From Amycolatopsis deserti (GTDB lineage: Bacteria; Actinomycetota; Actinomycetes; Mycobacteriales; Pseudonocardiaceae): a DNA stretch of 64,000 bases. The position numbers and the translations under genes were made by a program. The stretch is taken from positions 1,302,001 through 1,366,000 of the forward strand of contig NZ_BNAU01000001.1 of the NCBI RefSeq assembly GCF_014653945.1. The letters are read 5' to 3'. This document shows, in pieces, positions 35,566 to 44,384 of this stretch (positions are counted from its first letter, which is position 1; the number at the start of each line of letters is the position of its first letter). Under the pieces are notes generated by a model that did no database searches, was not told the DNA's origin, and was given only the letters and a program-made list of their open reading frames with translations.

Positions 35566-37134
35566 CTACAGATCGAGCGGGTCGAGTAGCCCGTTGCGCA
35601 ACGCGAACAGGGTCGCCGTGGCCCGCGAGGACGCGCCGGTCTTGGCGTAGATCCGCTCGATGTGGGTGCCCGCCGTCTTGCGGGAGATCCCCAGGCGCGC
35701 GGCCACGTCGCCGGTGGCGGCGCCCCGCGCGATCAGGACGAGCACCTCCACCTCGCGCGGCGTCAGGCCCGCGGGCCCGGGCCGGCGGGCCTGACGCCCT
35801 TCCACGCCCGCCGCGGTCAGCACGGCGTGGGCGGCGTCGGTGTCGAGACGCCCGGCCCGGACCTCGCCGTGCAGCGCGCCGGCAGCCGCCTTCGCGGTCA
35901 GGGCGGGACGGTGGGAACGCGGCTCGAGCATGGCCCGGTACGCACAGGACGCGGCCAGGATCCGCCCCGTCATCGGCACCGCGGCACCGCCGGTTCCGCG
36001 GTGGTACCCGCTGCCGTCCTGGCGCTCGTGCGCGAGCGCCGCGACCGCACCGATCCGGCCGAGCTTCGCGGGCCGGGCCAGCACCCGTTCCGTGTAGTAC
36101 GCGCTGAGCCGGATGCGTTCCTGCTCGGTGACCGACAACGGCCCCGGCTTGTCGAGAATGGTCACGGGCACGCCGTGCAGACCGATGTCGTGGACGAGGC
36201 CGGCCCGGTGCAGGACCGTCCGGTCCTGGGGCGGCAGCCCCATCACGCCGGCCGCCCGGCCGGCCAGTTCGCCGACCCCGCGAGAATGCCCGGCCCGCCA
36301 GCCGCTGCGCAGATCGGTGAAGTCGGCCAGCCCCTCCAGCGCGGCGTCGAGTTCCCGCTCGGACAGCCGACGGCACAGCGCCGGCTCGGCCGCGAGCAGG
36401 CGCGGCACGTCCACGGTGTCGCCGAGTCCGCCCAGAAGATCGCCGGCGTGCGCGCAGAACGCGTCGACGACGGCCGGCGCGAACTGACCGCCCCGGCGCG
36501 CACGCGCCACGCCGACCGCGGCGTCCAGGCCGCCGTGCCGGTAGTGCACCTCGGCCACGTCGGCCACCTGGAACAGCTGCACCAACGGGGACACGTCGGC
36601 GGCACCCACACCGGCCGGAACGCCGCGACCGTCCCACCGGGTGAAGAACTGGCGCAGCGCCGTGCCGACCTCGGGCCCCAAGCCGAGCCGTTCCGCGAGC
36701 ACGGCCGTCGTCAGGCAGTGGGATTGGATTCCCCGCGCCACACGCGTGCCGTTGGTGAGCACGAGCGTGGCCGCCGCCCGGACCCGGCGTGGCACGGCCT
36801 GGCCGGCCGCGGCGTGGCGGAGGAAGAACCCGGCGCCGGACAGCCCGGCCAGGTCTGCGTCGAAACTCCCGGCGCGGAAGGCGATGTCGTCACCGAAGGA
36901 CGCCGCGACCTCCGGTGAGTCGGCGACGCAACCCACCCACGACAGCATCGCGACGTAGAACAGCTCGTCGCGCCGCTCCCCCGCGACGCCGAGCCGGTCG
37001 GCCAGGCCGATGGCGATGCGCCAGGCGCGCAGCAGATGCTCCATGGGCTGCCCCAGGCCCAGGTCGGTCGCGAGGGAGAACGCGGCCAGCAGTTCGGCCA
37101 GCGTGATCCCCGAATCGCGATCACCCTCCGCCAT
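35566..37134 (-). CDS. HD-GYP-like domain protein with C-terminal LuxR helix-turn-helix
   Basis: The 522-residue protein has an HD-GYP-like phosphohydrolase domain spread over the central part: HCLTTAVLAERLGL, HSRGVGELAGRAAGVMGLPP, HRAGLVHDIGLHGVPV and AHERQDGSGYHRG. It ends in a LuxR-type helix-turn-helix (LTPREVEVLVLIARGAATGD, VAARLGISRKTAGTHIERIY). The GYP tripeptide is GYH and the later conserved Asp is not evident, so catalysis on cyclic di-GMP is doubtful. ATG 37134 starts MAEGDRDSG; the longer open frame upstream lacks similarity. Such proteins act as direct transcription factors; the regulon is unknown. Confidence 0.8.
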   Translation of the reverse strand: MAEGDRDSGITLAELLAAFSLATDLGLGQPMEHLLRAWRIAIGLADRLGVAGERRDELFYVAMLSWVGCVADSPEVAASFGDDIAFRAGSFDADLAGLSGAGFFLRHAAAGQAVPRRVRAAATLVLTNGTRVARGIQSHCLTTAVLAERLGLGPEVGTALRQFFTRWDGRGVPAGVGAADVSPLVQLFQVADVAEVHYRHGGLDAAVGVARARRGGQFAPAVVDAFCAHAGDLLGGLGDTVDVPRLLAAEPALCRRLSERELDAALEGLADFTDLRSGWRAGHSRGVGELAGRAAGVMGLPPQDRTVLHRAGLVHDIGLHGVPVTILDKPGPLSVTEQERIRLSAYYTERVLARPAKLGRIGAVAALAHERQDGSGYHRGTGGAAVPMTGRILAASCAYRAMLEPRSHRPALTAKAAAGALHGEVRAGRLDTDAAHAVLTAAGVEGRQARRPGPAGLTPREVEVLVLIARGAATGDVAARLGISRKTAGTHIERIYAKTGASSRATATLFALRNGLLDPLDL

Positions 37135-37291
37135 GTGTGCAGCATAAAGGCTGCCGGCCCCGTACCGGACCACCTCAACCGCACACTGCCAGGGCCACGA
37201 GGGGTTTTCGGCCGCGAACGGCGTCTTCGCGCGCGAGCGCGGCGGCGGCTTCCCGCACCCGCTGAATGCGAGGATCTTTCCAATCAAACGC

Positions 37292-37588
37292 TCACGCAAG
37301 CTTGCCGGCCTTGTCGGTCCAGCCGACACTGGCACGGACCGGGGTCGCCACCGTCGTGGCCGCCAGGAACTCAGCGGGGGAACGCCCGAGGGTGACCGCG
37401 CCAAGCTCGCCTGCGTGCGAGTGAAGGAGCGGCGTGGCGCCGTCGAGCTGGTAGCGCCGCCCGGTGGTGTCCCAGAGGTAGCGGTTCACCTCGTCGGCCA
37501 GCTCGCCCGGACTCATAGGTTCACCGGGCACGCGCCGGGAGGGGGTCGCGCGGCGCGCGGCGCGGAGCTTGTCGTTCGGCTCGTCCAT
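37292..37588 (-). pseudogene. XRE-type regulator with internal deletion
   Basis: The first 45 residues (NDKLRAARRATPSRRVPGEP, GELADEVNRYLWDTTGRRYQ) are the beginning of a well-known actinobacterial XRE regulator of about 400 residues. The frame then jumps to a C-terminal-like piece (GRSPAEFLAATTVATPVRAS VGW). The recognition helix and TPR-like middle are missing, so it cannot work as a normal repressor. It is divergent from the gene at 37709. Confidence 0.6.
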
Positions 37589-37708
37589 GAGCCCCTCCCG
37601 ATCCGCATCCCACTGTAGCTCGCAGACCAGCGCGGATGCCCCTGTTTGCCCCGCGATGCCCCGCAGAATGCTCTTATCACCGCAGCGCCCGAACGCCACG
37701 CTAGTGGC

Positions 37709-38195
37709 ATGTCCCGATCACAGACCGTAGCCGCCGAACGTCCCGAGATTGATGAGTACCTGTCCCCCGCGGTGCGTGAGGCCGCCGAGGCGGCGGGGTT
37801 CCGGTTCTCGGCGAGTCATGCGACGGGGATGCTGCTGGCTCGGCGCCGCGTCGGCGGGTTCGTCGATTACGTCCACGTCGGCCCTGGCCAGGTGCCGTGG
37901 TCGTGCGCGGCCCGCTTCCGCGCCGACTTCACGCCCCCGCCGGGTCAGCGCGGTACTGCGAGAGCTCCGCGGCGACTGTGACCGAGGCGTAGGTCGGCGT
38001 GCAGGCGGCGGCCAGCGCGACCAGGACCACGACGCCGGCAGCGGCTCGGGTCCCGACGACGACCGTGGCGACGGCGAGCTGGACAGCGACAACGTGCGTG
38101 AAGCCCGCATGGCGTTCCGCGAGTACGTCGGTGACCGGCACTGGTTCGTCGACCCCACCGAGCGGGAGATCGCCAACGACCCGGCGCGGCGCTGA
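37709..38195 (+). pseudogene. Hypothetical gene with a probable frameshift
   Basis: From ATG 37709 a frame reads EIDEYLSPAVREAAEAAGFR to VPWSCAARFRADFTPP. Near 37945 the plausible continuation is in another frame (AVLRELRGDCDRG onward) ending NVREARMAFREYVGDRHWFV, PTEREIANDPARR and stop 38195. Together they would give about 160 residues. The family is unknown. The pair of divergent XRE gene and this gene is a common chromosomal arrangement in actinobacteria. Alternatively the first frame simply stops at 37981. Confidence 0.4.
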
Positions 38196-38225
38196 TCACC
38201 AACCGCACCGCCTTGCTGTCGCCCG

Positions 38226-38384
38226 ATGAGCCCGGCAAACCCAGATTTGAGCCGCCGGGCCGCGCGGGCGCTGCAGGGAACGATGGTCGAACCCGCCGAC
38301 CGAGGGGTCATCGCAGACCTCGTCCACCGAGCCAGATACGCAGCTCAACGCCAAGCGTGGCTACGGTGGACGTTGCAGATGTGA
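38226..38384 (+). CDS. Small 52-residue helical protein
   Basis: ATG 38226 opens a 52-residue frame: MSPANPDLSRRAARALQGTM, then EPADRGVIADLVHRARYA and AQRQAWLRWTLQM. It is basic, helical, and has no membrane segment. It follows the previous gene by 30 bp and no better frame exists here. No family is recognised and no strong ribosome-binding site is present, so the call is tentative. Confidence 0.35.
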   Translation: MSPANPDLSRRAARALQGTMVEPADRGVIADLVHRARYAAQRQAWLRWTLQM

Positions 38385-38414
38385 CCAAGGATGCGGCGGG
38401 CAGAACCGCAGTCG

Positions 38415-39014
38415 CTACTGCTGGGGCGGGCGGCGAAGACCCATGCGCCCCGAGTAGTTCACGCTTCCGGGACGACTCTGGGCAGGCTCTGAAGGCGAAA
38501 CCGGCCACACCGGCGCAGCAGGAAGCTGCGGAGAGGCAGGAGGAGCCAGCGGCGCCTGGTGCTGCTGGGCTGCCGCAGCGAGAGCGAGCTGGTTGAACTT
38601 GATCTGGAACTGCTTCGCGGCGCCGAACTGCGGTCCCTTCACCGTCTGCAGAAGCGCGACACCATCACCACCGACAACGGTCAGATAGCCCTCGCGGTCG
38701 TCGATCTTCTTGTTGCGTCCCTTCTTCGCGGCGAGCGCGAACGGGCCAAGCAGCGCGAACCGCGTCATGGTGTACCGGCCCGAGTCGCGGCTGATGTCGC
38801 CTGACATATCGAAGGAGGCGTCGAGACCGGCCAATGGGTGCCGGACGCAGGTGTCGTTCTTAAGTCCGATGAGGAACTCGGTCGGAGTCACTCGCCACCG
38901 TCCGCAGGTGGCTACGACGCCTTCAGCCCGGTCAGCTTTCAGCTGGTCGGAGCCCTTCTTGATGGCCAACCCGGCGAGCGCGGCGATGATGAGCAGGACG
39001 AGGAAGATCTCCAT
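38415..39014 (-). CDS. Membrane-anchored protein of unknown function
   Basis: The 199-residue protein has one N-terminal membrane helix (IFLVLLIIAALAGLAIKKG), a soluble middle that resembles a PH-like or beta-barrel domain (CGRWRVTPTEFLIGLKN; TMTRFALLGPFALAAKKG; YLTVVGGDGVALLQTVKG), and a Pro/Gln-rich disordered tail. An N-in/C-out anchored orientation is likely. Actinobacterial mobile regions often carry such short anchored proteins, without known function. The gene looks intact in an otherwise decayed stretch. Confidence 0.6.
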   Translation of the reverse strand: MEIFLVLLIIAALAGLAIKKGSDQLKADRAEGVVATCGRWRVTPTEFLIGLKNDTCVRHPLAGLDASFDMSGDISRDSGRYTMTRFALLGPFALAAKKGRNKKIDDREGYLTVVGGDGVALLQTVKGPQFGAAKQFQIKFNQLALAAAAQQHQAPLAPPASPQLPAAPVWPVSPSEPAQSRPGSVNYSGRMGLRRPPQQ

Positions 39015-39123
39015 GGGTGTGCTCCGGGGATTCAGCAGAGGAGACCAGTCGCCAAGGGGAGCGGGGCGATGGCCTACGCGTTGATGTTCGTCATCCTCAA
39101 TTACGTCTTGATCATGGTCCTCA

Positions 39124-39603
39124 TTACGCAGCGCACCCGGAAAATTGAATGTTCACCCATTCAGTGCAGCGGGTCGTCGTGTGGCAACTCGGGGCGCCTC
39201 TGGGCCTCGCAGGTGCGACCCGAGTTCGATGTGATCGATGATCGCGCCGTTCAGGCGGGCACCGCGCACGGGCACCGCGGCACCCACAACCAGCACCAGG
39301 TCGAAGGGCAGCACGAGCACCGGCACGGGCGATCAAGGCGATCACCTGGACCAGCTGCTCAATCAGGCCGGCGAGGGCCAGGACGACGGCGACGAGCACA
39401 CCAACGACCAGAACCAGGGCGGCAACAGTGACGACCAGAATGACGACGACGGTGACGACGCCAGCGGCACCTCGGGCGAGGGGGTTCGGGCGACGGGCAG
39501 GAGACGCTGACCCTCGGCGCGCGGACGACGCGATCACCAACGCGAAGGCCGTAACCGGGGTCAACCTGCTGCTCCACGCCCGCCGAGGAGTGCGGTGGGG
39601 CAC
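39124..39603 (-). pseudogene. Small membrane protein, frameshifted
   Basis: A hydrophobic stretch (GVVTVVVILVVTVAALVLVV, VGVLVAVVLALAGLIEQL) is followed in the same frame by low-complexity Arg/Ala sequence. In the neighbouring frame the sensible continuation appears: LPFDLVLVVGAAVPVRGARL, NGAIIDHIELGSHLRGPEAP. A one-base change near 39320 therefore separates two halves of a membrane protein of a type found in AICEs. Function unknown. Confidence 0.5.
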
Positions 39604-39772
39604 GTTCGGCTCGCACCCAGGGCTGATGGTTGTGTCGCGCGTGCCGGTCAGAACCGTTCGCGCAGACCCGCGACGAGTCCCACGGCGGGATGGCCTACGG
39701 CGCCGAGCTGGGTGATCTCGCGATGCTTACCACCGTGAACGCCCTACCCCGACGCGATCCGAACGAGGCAGC

Positions 39773-39910
39773 ATGTCGCGCAGGAAACACCACTTCATCA
39801 GCAAGAAGCAATGGCGCTGGGCCAACCGGAAGAACCTGGGTCGCGGCGCTGGGCACACCGCACCTCCGGGCTGAAGAGGGTCCGCTATCGGCGGCTTCCG
39901 CCGCTGGCTC
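39773..39910 (+). pseudogene. Small basic AICE-type protein, frameshifted
   Basis: ATG 39773 reads MSRRKHHFISKKQWRWA, then loses frame. In the next frame SRRWAHRTSGLKRVRYRRLP continues. Intact homologues of about 45 residues with this pattern occur beside tra or integrase genes of actinomycete elements, function unknown. The frameshift marks this as another remnant of a former element. Confidence 0.5.
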
Positions 39911-40614
39911 TCCTCCAGCCGGGCGAGCTGATTGGCTTGCGTCTCGTTCGTCTTCCACGCGGCGCACGCGGCGATCGCTGCGACGACGAGTGCCGCGATG
40001 CGGAGAGTGCGAACGCTCCCGCTGCCACCGAGCTGCGGACGTCCGTCCACTTCACACCTTCATCTATGACCTGACACGCTCGACGTCTGCCGGGCAGCGC
40101 GTGCGCCGGTACGAGTGCGTACCAGACGGCATGTGGCCACTCGATGGTGGCGGCGGTGTTCGACCTCGGCGGACCGCGGCTGGAAGGTGCCCTTGGCGGC
40201 CCGACCACGTCTTCCAGCTTGACGGGACCGGTCAACTCGACCGCTCGTGTCGCCGCAGCCTCAAAGGCCCGGGGAAGATGCGCGACTGCGCCCCGCTCGC
40301 CGGCGTACGGTGGCAGGTGACCATTGGACACTGATCCGCCGATCAGCAGCCGGCTGCGGACACCAGGCCGCGCCTGATCAAACACTCAGCCTGCGACTCC
40401 GCCGCCCGCTTGGGCGACGAATCGCTCCGGGTCCACTCGGGTAGACAATCATGGCCACAGAGAATAAAGGTGCAGCGTCGGGTAACCCCCGTCTCGACCC
40501 GCCAGGGTCAGCGCTGACCACGAGCGCTCACCCGGAGAGGACCGCTCGAACGCGGGTCCGCTCAGAACAAAGGCCGAAGTCAGTACTCTGACGTTGCCGT
40601 CTCCTGCGGACGCT
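39911..40614. other. 700-bp stretch without a supportable gene
   Basis: A short minus-strand membrane-helix frame (RTLRIAALVVAAIAACAAWK) near 40000 overlaps the previous remnant. Otherwise no frame has a ribosome-binding site, domain pattern and actinobacterial codon use together. I see only decayed DNA here and in 39604-39772. Confidence 0.4.
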
Positions 40615-40700
40615 TCCGACGCTCCATCACCATCGGCACCCGCGCCTCGAGAACGAGCGGCCGCTCCCCAAGCGCCGCGGACCGCGATCCGGCGGTGCCG
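40615..40700. repeat. Dispersed repeat, copy 2
   Basis: This is the second copy of the sequence at 20231-20330: CTTCCGACGCTCCATCACCA, GCACCCGCGC, AGCGGCCGCT and CCGCGATCCGGC, in the same orientation with scattered substitutions and a one-base length difference. It lies just before the serine-recombinase remnant, which may point to its origin as an element end. Confidence 0.55.
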
Positions 40701-40757
40701 CGCAGGACAGCAGCGCCGGAACCTGTGTGCATCTGGGTGAGCCGCCCCCGGGGGCAC

Positions 40758-41455
40758 TCACCAGATGACGTCCGTCGCGTAGTGCACCTGGACGGTTCGT
40801 TGAGTCAGGTCTATTAGCTCGGCCGGCGCCCGGTGCGGGTTGACGGCCTGGCTGGCGTGCGGCCGGTCCGGCTGGTCGCGCTCGATCTCGTCCAGGCCGT
40901 CGAGCGTGGCGACGAGCGCTAGCCGTTCGGTCTCCAGGGTGGTGTAGCGCTGCCTGAGCCCCTACACGAACGGGTCGGTGGGGTCGGCAGACTTGCGACG
41001 CAGACCCTGGCGCTGCTCTTCGCGATCTCAGCTGGCGGTGTCGAGCGCGGCCAGGAACAGGTCTTCCCGCATGTACACGGTCGGCGGGTGGCCCTCGTGC
41101 TTGTCCCGGTCGGCCGCGGTTGGTGCCCGCCGGGCGGCAGCGGTAGTAGGCGGCCGCAGTCGCACATCACGCGGCGGCGGAAGCGGCAGGTCCGCTTCGC
41201 CTGCGGATCGTTCTTGAGGCCCGCCCGGTCACGCGACTGTTCACGCAAACCGGGCTTTTCGTTGATCGCGTCCCACATCCACTTCCGGATGAGCGGTTCG
41301 TGCACCGGCTCGGCCGACCACACCCACAACTCCGGCGAATTGTGCCGGTTGCGCCCGTCCCGGCTGCGCCGCGACCGGCGGTTGTAGACCTGGTACCCGC
41401 TAACGCGACCGTGTCCGTGCCCGGCTGTTCGTCGTCGCGCCACTTCGCCATCGAG
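40758..41455 (-). pseudogene. Large serine recombinase, C-terminal remnant
   Basis: Pieces of the recombinase and zinc-ribbon region are visible: SGYQVYNRRSRRSRDGRNRH, PELWVWSAEPVHEPLIRKWM, KRTCRFRRRVMCDCGR. After a frame change and an in-frame stop near 40960 the coiled-coil tail follows (RQRYTTLETERLALVATLDG, LDEIERDQ). The catalytic serine domain is missing. Such recombinases integrate phages and elements, so this is the scar of a former insertion at the border of the catabolic cluster. Confidence 0.7.
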
Positions 41456-41496
41456 GTAACCGTCTCACCGCGAACCCCCGTTCGGCTGACACCGGC

Positions 41497-42921
41497 TCAA
41501 CCGCGGAAGATCGTTTTCAGCTCGAGGTACGGGTCCAGCGCGCCCGGGCCGAGCTCGCGGCCCAGTCCGCTGTTCTTCACACCGCCGAACGGGGCCTCCA
41601 TCGGGAACGAAGCGCTGTTCACGCCGATCGTGCCCGTCGCGACGCGCCGTGCGAGGTCCGTCGCGCGGGAACGGTCCGGCGAGAACACTCCCCCGCCGAG
41701 TCCGTATTCGGAGTCGTTGGCGATGGCGACCGCCTCCGCCTCGTCCGCGTACGGGATCACCACCACGACCGGACCGAAGATCTCCTCGCGGGCGATCCGC
41801 ATGTCGTTGGTGACGTCGCGGAAGACGGTCGGCTCGACGTAGTAGCCGCGCGGCAGCGACGCGGGCCGCCCGCCACCCACCACGACCTTCGCTCCTTCCT
41901 GCCGGCCCAGCTCCACGTAGGACTCGACGCGCTCGCGTTGCCGGGCGGAGACCAACGGCCCGAACAGGTTGGCCGGGTCGGTGGGATCGCCGAGCGGGAT
42001 GTCGGTCATCGCCGAACTCACCGCGTCGACCACCTCGTCGTACCGCGCCCGCGGCGCCAGCACGCGCGTCAGCGACCGGCACACCTGGCCGGTGTTCGGC
42101 GAGCACGCCGTCGCCACGAACGGCTTGAAGGCGTCGAGGTCGACGTCCTCCAGCAGGATCGCGGCGGACTTGCCCCCCAGCTCCAGCGTCACGCGCTTGA
42201 GGTTCCGCCCGCAGCTCTCCGCGATCGCCCTCCCTGCCACGGTCGACCCGGTGAACGCGATCTTGCGCACCAACGGGTGCTCGACGAGCGCCGCGCCGGT
42301 CCCGCGGCCGCCGGCGACGACGTTCAGGACGCCCGCCGGGACACCGGCCTCCGACGCGATCTCGGCGAACAGGAACGCATCGAGCGTGGTCTCCGGTGCC
42401 GGCTTGACCACCGCCGTGCATCCCGCGGCGAGCGCGGGTCCGATCTTCCACGCCAGTAACGGCTGTGGCCCGTTCCACGGGGTGATCGCGCCCACCACTC
42501 CGACCGGCTCCCGCCGCACGAACGCGTCGCCGACGGACACGGCAACCGGTTCCTCCTCGACGAGCGCGTCGGCGAGCGACGCGAAGTAGCGGTAGTTGAG
42601 CGGGACCTGCTGCTGCATCGCCCGGGACACGCTGATCGGCGTGCCGTTCTGCCGCGTGACCAGCGCCGAGACCTCCTCGGCCCGCTTCTCGAACACGTCC
42701 GCGAGCCGACGCAGGACCATCGCGCGTTCGGCGGGAGGCGTGGCGGCCCAGTCGGCGCCGGCGGCCGCGGCGACCTGGACCGCATCATCCACAGCGGACG
42801 CGGAACCGTCGGCTATGGAGGCGAAGGCCTCTTCGGTGGCCGGGTTCACCACCTGGATCCGCTCCGGGGACCGAGCGGGGACGTAGGCGCCGCCGATGTG
42901 GTGGCCATGGTGTTCTGACAA
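41497..42921 (-). CDS. NAD(P)-dependent aldehyde dehydrogenase
   Basis: The 474-residue enzyme oxidises an aldehyde to the acid. Family residues are WNGP (cofactor/oxyanion Asn region, TPWNGPQPLL), KPAPETT, the G-x-x-x-G loop FTGSTVAGR, catalytic Glu in LELGGKS, catalytic Cys in NTGQVCRS and the EIFGPV motif. It starts at TTG 42921, one base after the stop of a short upstream gene, and so is coupled to it. With the alcohol dehydrogenase upstream it can turn an alcohol into a carboxylate, the feed for CoA activation by the rest of the cluster. The exact substrate is unknown. Confidence 0.92.
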   Translation of the reverse strand: MSEHHGHHIGGAYVPARSPERIQVVNPATEEAFASIADGSASAVDDAVQVAAAAGADWAATPPAERAMVLRRLADVFEKRAEEVSALVTRQNGTPISVSRAMQQQVPLNYRYFASLADALVEEEPVAVSVGDAFVRREPVGVVGAITPWNGPQPLLAWKIGPALAAGCTAVVKPAPETTLDAFLFAEIASEAGVPAGVLNVVAGGRGTGAALVEHPLVRKIAFTGSTVAGRAIAESCGRNLKRVTLELGGKSAAILLEDVDLDAFKPFVATACSPNTGQVCRSLTRVLAPRARYDEVVDAVSSAMTDIPLGDPTDPANLFGPLVSARQRERVESYVELGRQEGAKVVVGGGRPASLPRGYYVEPTVFRDVTNDMRIAREEIFGPVVVVIPYADEAEAVAIANDSEYGLGGGVFSPDRSRATDLARRVATGTIGVNSASFPMEAPFGGVKNSGLGRELGPGALDPYLELKTIFRG

Positions 42922-42922
42922 C

Positions 42923-43099
42923 TCAGGTACTCCCTACACGGCCGTCGGCGTCGAACAACTCGCGGTGCGCGTCCCACAGTTCGGGGGTGCCGGCCGGGAA
43001 GAGCGCGGTGGCCGAACAGCTCGCCTCCCCGTCCGGGAGGTAGGTGATCCGGATGTCCCCGACGGCGATCGTCTCGCGGGGAGCGGGTTGTGCGGACAT
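42923..43099 (-). CDS. 58-residue protein resembling an MBL-fold N-terminus
   Basis: ATG 43099 opens a 58-residue frame: APRETIAVGDIRITYLPDGE, ATALFPAGTPELWDAHRELF, DADGRVGST. This is the start pattern of metallo-beta-lactamase-fold hydrolases (I.VGDv.ityLPDG....P...FP......W..H..L.D.dGR), but the zinc-binding body is absent. It sits between the alcohol and aldehyde dehydrogenase genes and is coupled to the latter. It is either a truncated gene kept as spacer or a genuine small protein. Confidence 0.55.
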   Translation of the reverse strand: MSAQPAPRETIAVGDIRITYLPDGEASCSATALFPAGTPELWDAHRELFDADGRVGST

Positions 43100-43124
43100 C
43101 GTTGTCCTCTCGGGTCGCGGACAG

Positions 43125-44243
43125 TCAGGCGTGGACGATGACGCCGCGCAGGTTGCGCCCGGCCTTCAGGTCGTCGAAGCCGGTGGCGACCTGGTCGAGC
43201 GGGTAGCGGGTGGTGACCAGCTCGTCGAGCTTGAGCACGCCGCGCCGGTACATCTCCAGCTGCGCGGGGATGTCCGCGGTGGGCGCGCTGGCGCCGAACA
43301 GCGAGCCCTGCAGCCGCTTCTGGTAGAGCACGAGCTCGTGCAGGTCGATGTCGCCGTCCCGCACGTAGGTCTCGCCCAGCCCGACGGCCACGCAGGTACC
43401 GGCCTTCCGCACCGCAGACAGGGCCTGCCCGAGGTGCCGGCCGGTCAGCACACCGACTGTCACGATCGCCGAATCGGCGCCCTGCCCGTTGGTCATCGAC
43501 CGGGCCAGCTCGGTGGCTTCCTCGATGCCCGCCACCGCGTGCGTGGCGCCCAGCTTCAGCGCGGACTCCCGCTTGAACGCCACCGGGTCGACCGCGATGA
43601 CGGCCGCGGCCCCGGCGTGCGCGGCGCCCTGCACGGCGTTGATGCCGATGCCGCCGATCCCCATGACGATGACGATGTGCCCGGGCCGGACACCGGCCGA
43701 GTACACCGCCGCGCCCCAGCCGGTGCCCACGCCGCAGCCGGTCAGGCAGGCGACGTCGAGCGGGATGTCCGGGTCGATCTTGATCGCCGACGCGGTGGAC
43801 ACCGTGGTGTACTCGCAGAAGGTCGACAGGCCGGCCATCTGCCCGACCGGACGTCCGTCGAGCGACAGCCGGAACGACGTCGGGTCCTCGGGCCGGGCCC
43901 CGGTGCCCAGCGAGGCGCCGAGGTCGCAGAGGTTCTGCAGGCCGCGGGCGCACCAGCGGCACCGGCCGCAGACCGGGAGGAAGGAGAACACCACGTGGTC
44001 GCCCTCGGCGAAGCCACGTGTCCCGGGGCCGACAGCCTCGACGATCCCGGCGCCCTCGTGGCCGCCGGCCAGCGGCAGGATCGGGGCCGCCTGATCGCCG
44101 GTGGCGAAATGGTCGTCGGAATGGCACATGCCACTGGCGGCGACCTTCACCCGGATCTCGCCGGGCCGGGGATCCTCGACCTCCAGCTCGACCACTTCGT
44201 ACCGGCCGGGCACTTCGCGGAGAACCGCACCCCGGGTCAGCAC
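43125..44243 (-). CDS. Zinc-dependent alcohol dehydrogenase, NDMA-dependent (Rxyl_3153-like) family
   Basis: The 372-residue medium-chain dehydrogenase has the catalytic-zinc site GMCHSDDHFATGD with GHEGAGIVEAVG. The structural zinc cysteines are CGRCRWCARGLQNLC, and the Rossmann motif is GIGGIGINAVQG. Actinobacterial members of this family hold NAD tightly and are assayed with NDMA, with mycofactocin as the probable physiological acceptor. GTG 44243 (before LTRGAVLREVPG) matches the family's start; the frame extends upstream to 44318 without similarity. It leads an operon with the 58-residue gene and aldehyde dehydrogenase. A shared operator lies about 85 bp upstream. Confidence 0.88.
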   Translation of the reverse strand: MLTRGAVLREVPGRYEVVELEVEDPRPGEIRVKVAASGMCHSDDHFATGDQAAPILPLAGGHEGAGIVEAVGPGTRGFAEGDHVVFSFLPVCGRCRWCARGLQNLCDLGASLGTGARPEDPTSFRLSLDGRPVGQMAGLSTFCEYTTVSTASAIKIDPDIPLDVACLTGCGVGTGWGAAVYSAGVRPGHIVIVMGIGGIGINAVQGAAHAGAAAVIAVDPVAFKRESALKLGATHAVAGIEEATELARSMTNGQGADSAIVTVGVLTGRHLGQALSAVRKAGTCVAVGLGETYVRDGDIDLHELVLYQKRLQGSLFGASAPTADIPAQLEMYRRGVLKLDELVTTRYPLDQVATGFDDLKAGRNLRGVIVHA

Positions 44244-44325
44244 GCGACCACCGCGGCATTGCGTGAACTCATCGTCGAGTCTCCTTTCGCGGGAATGCCG
44301 AAATGTTAGGCAGGCCACGAAAAGG

Positions 44326-44348
44326 GAATCAATTCGGAATTCCCGAAT
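44326..44348. promoter_or_regulatory. Operator-like 23-bp sequence, copy 1
   Basis: GAATCAATT, four bases, then ATTCCCGAAT. The same layout occurs at 51212-51234 and, on the other strand, at 52498-52520. It lies between the LysR gene and the alcohol dehydrogenase start, 83-105 bp upstream of the latter. The TTCCCGAA part is a TTC-N2-GAA palindrome. Confidence 0.6.
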
Positions 44349-44384
44349 CGACGATTCGGCAGCGGGAAAACGACCCGGCGGAGC

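Noticed and set aside
44244-44318. An N-terminal extension of the alcohol dehydrogenase, or an 11-residue leader peptide overlapping its start
   Set aside because: The extension lacks family similarity. The leader has no regulatory codon pattern that I can recognise, so it is probably chance.
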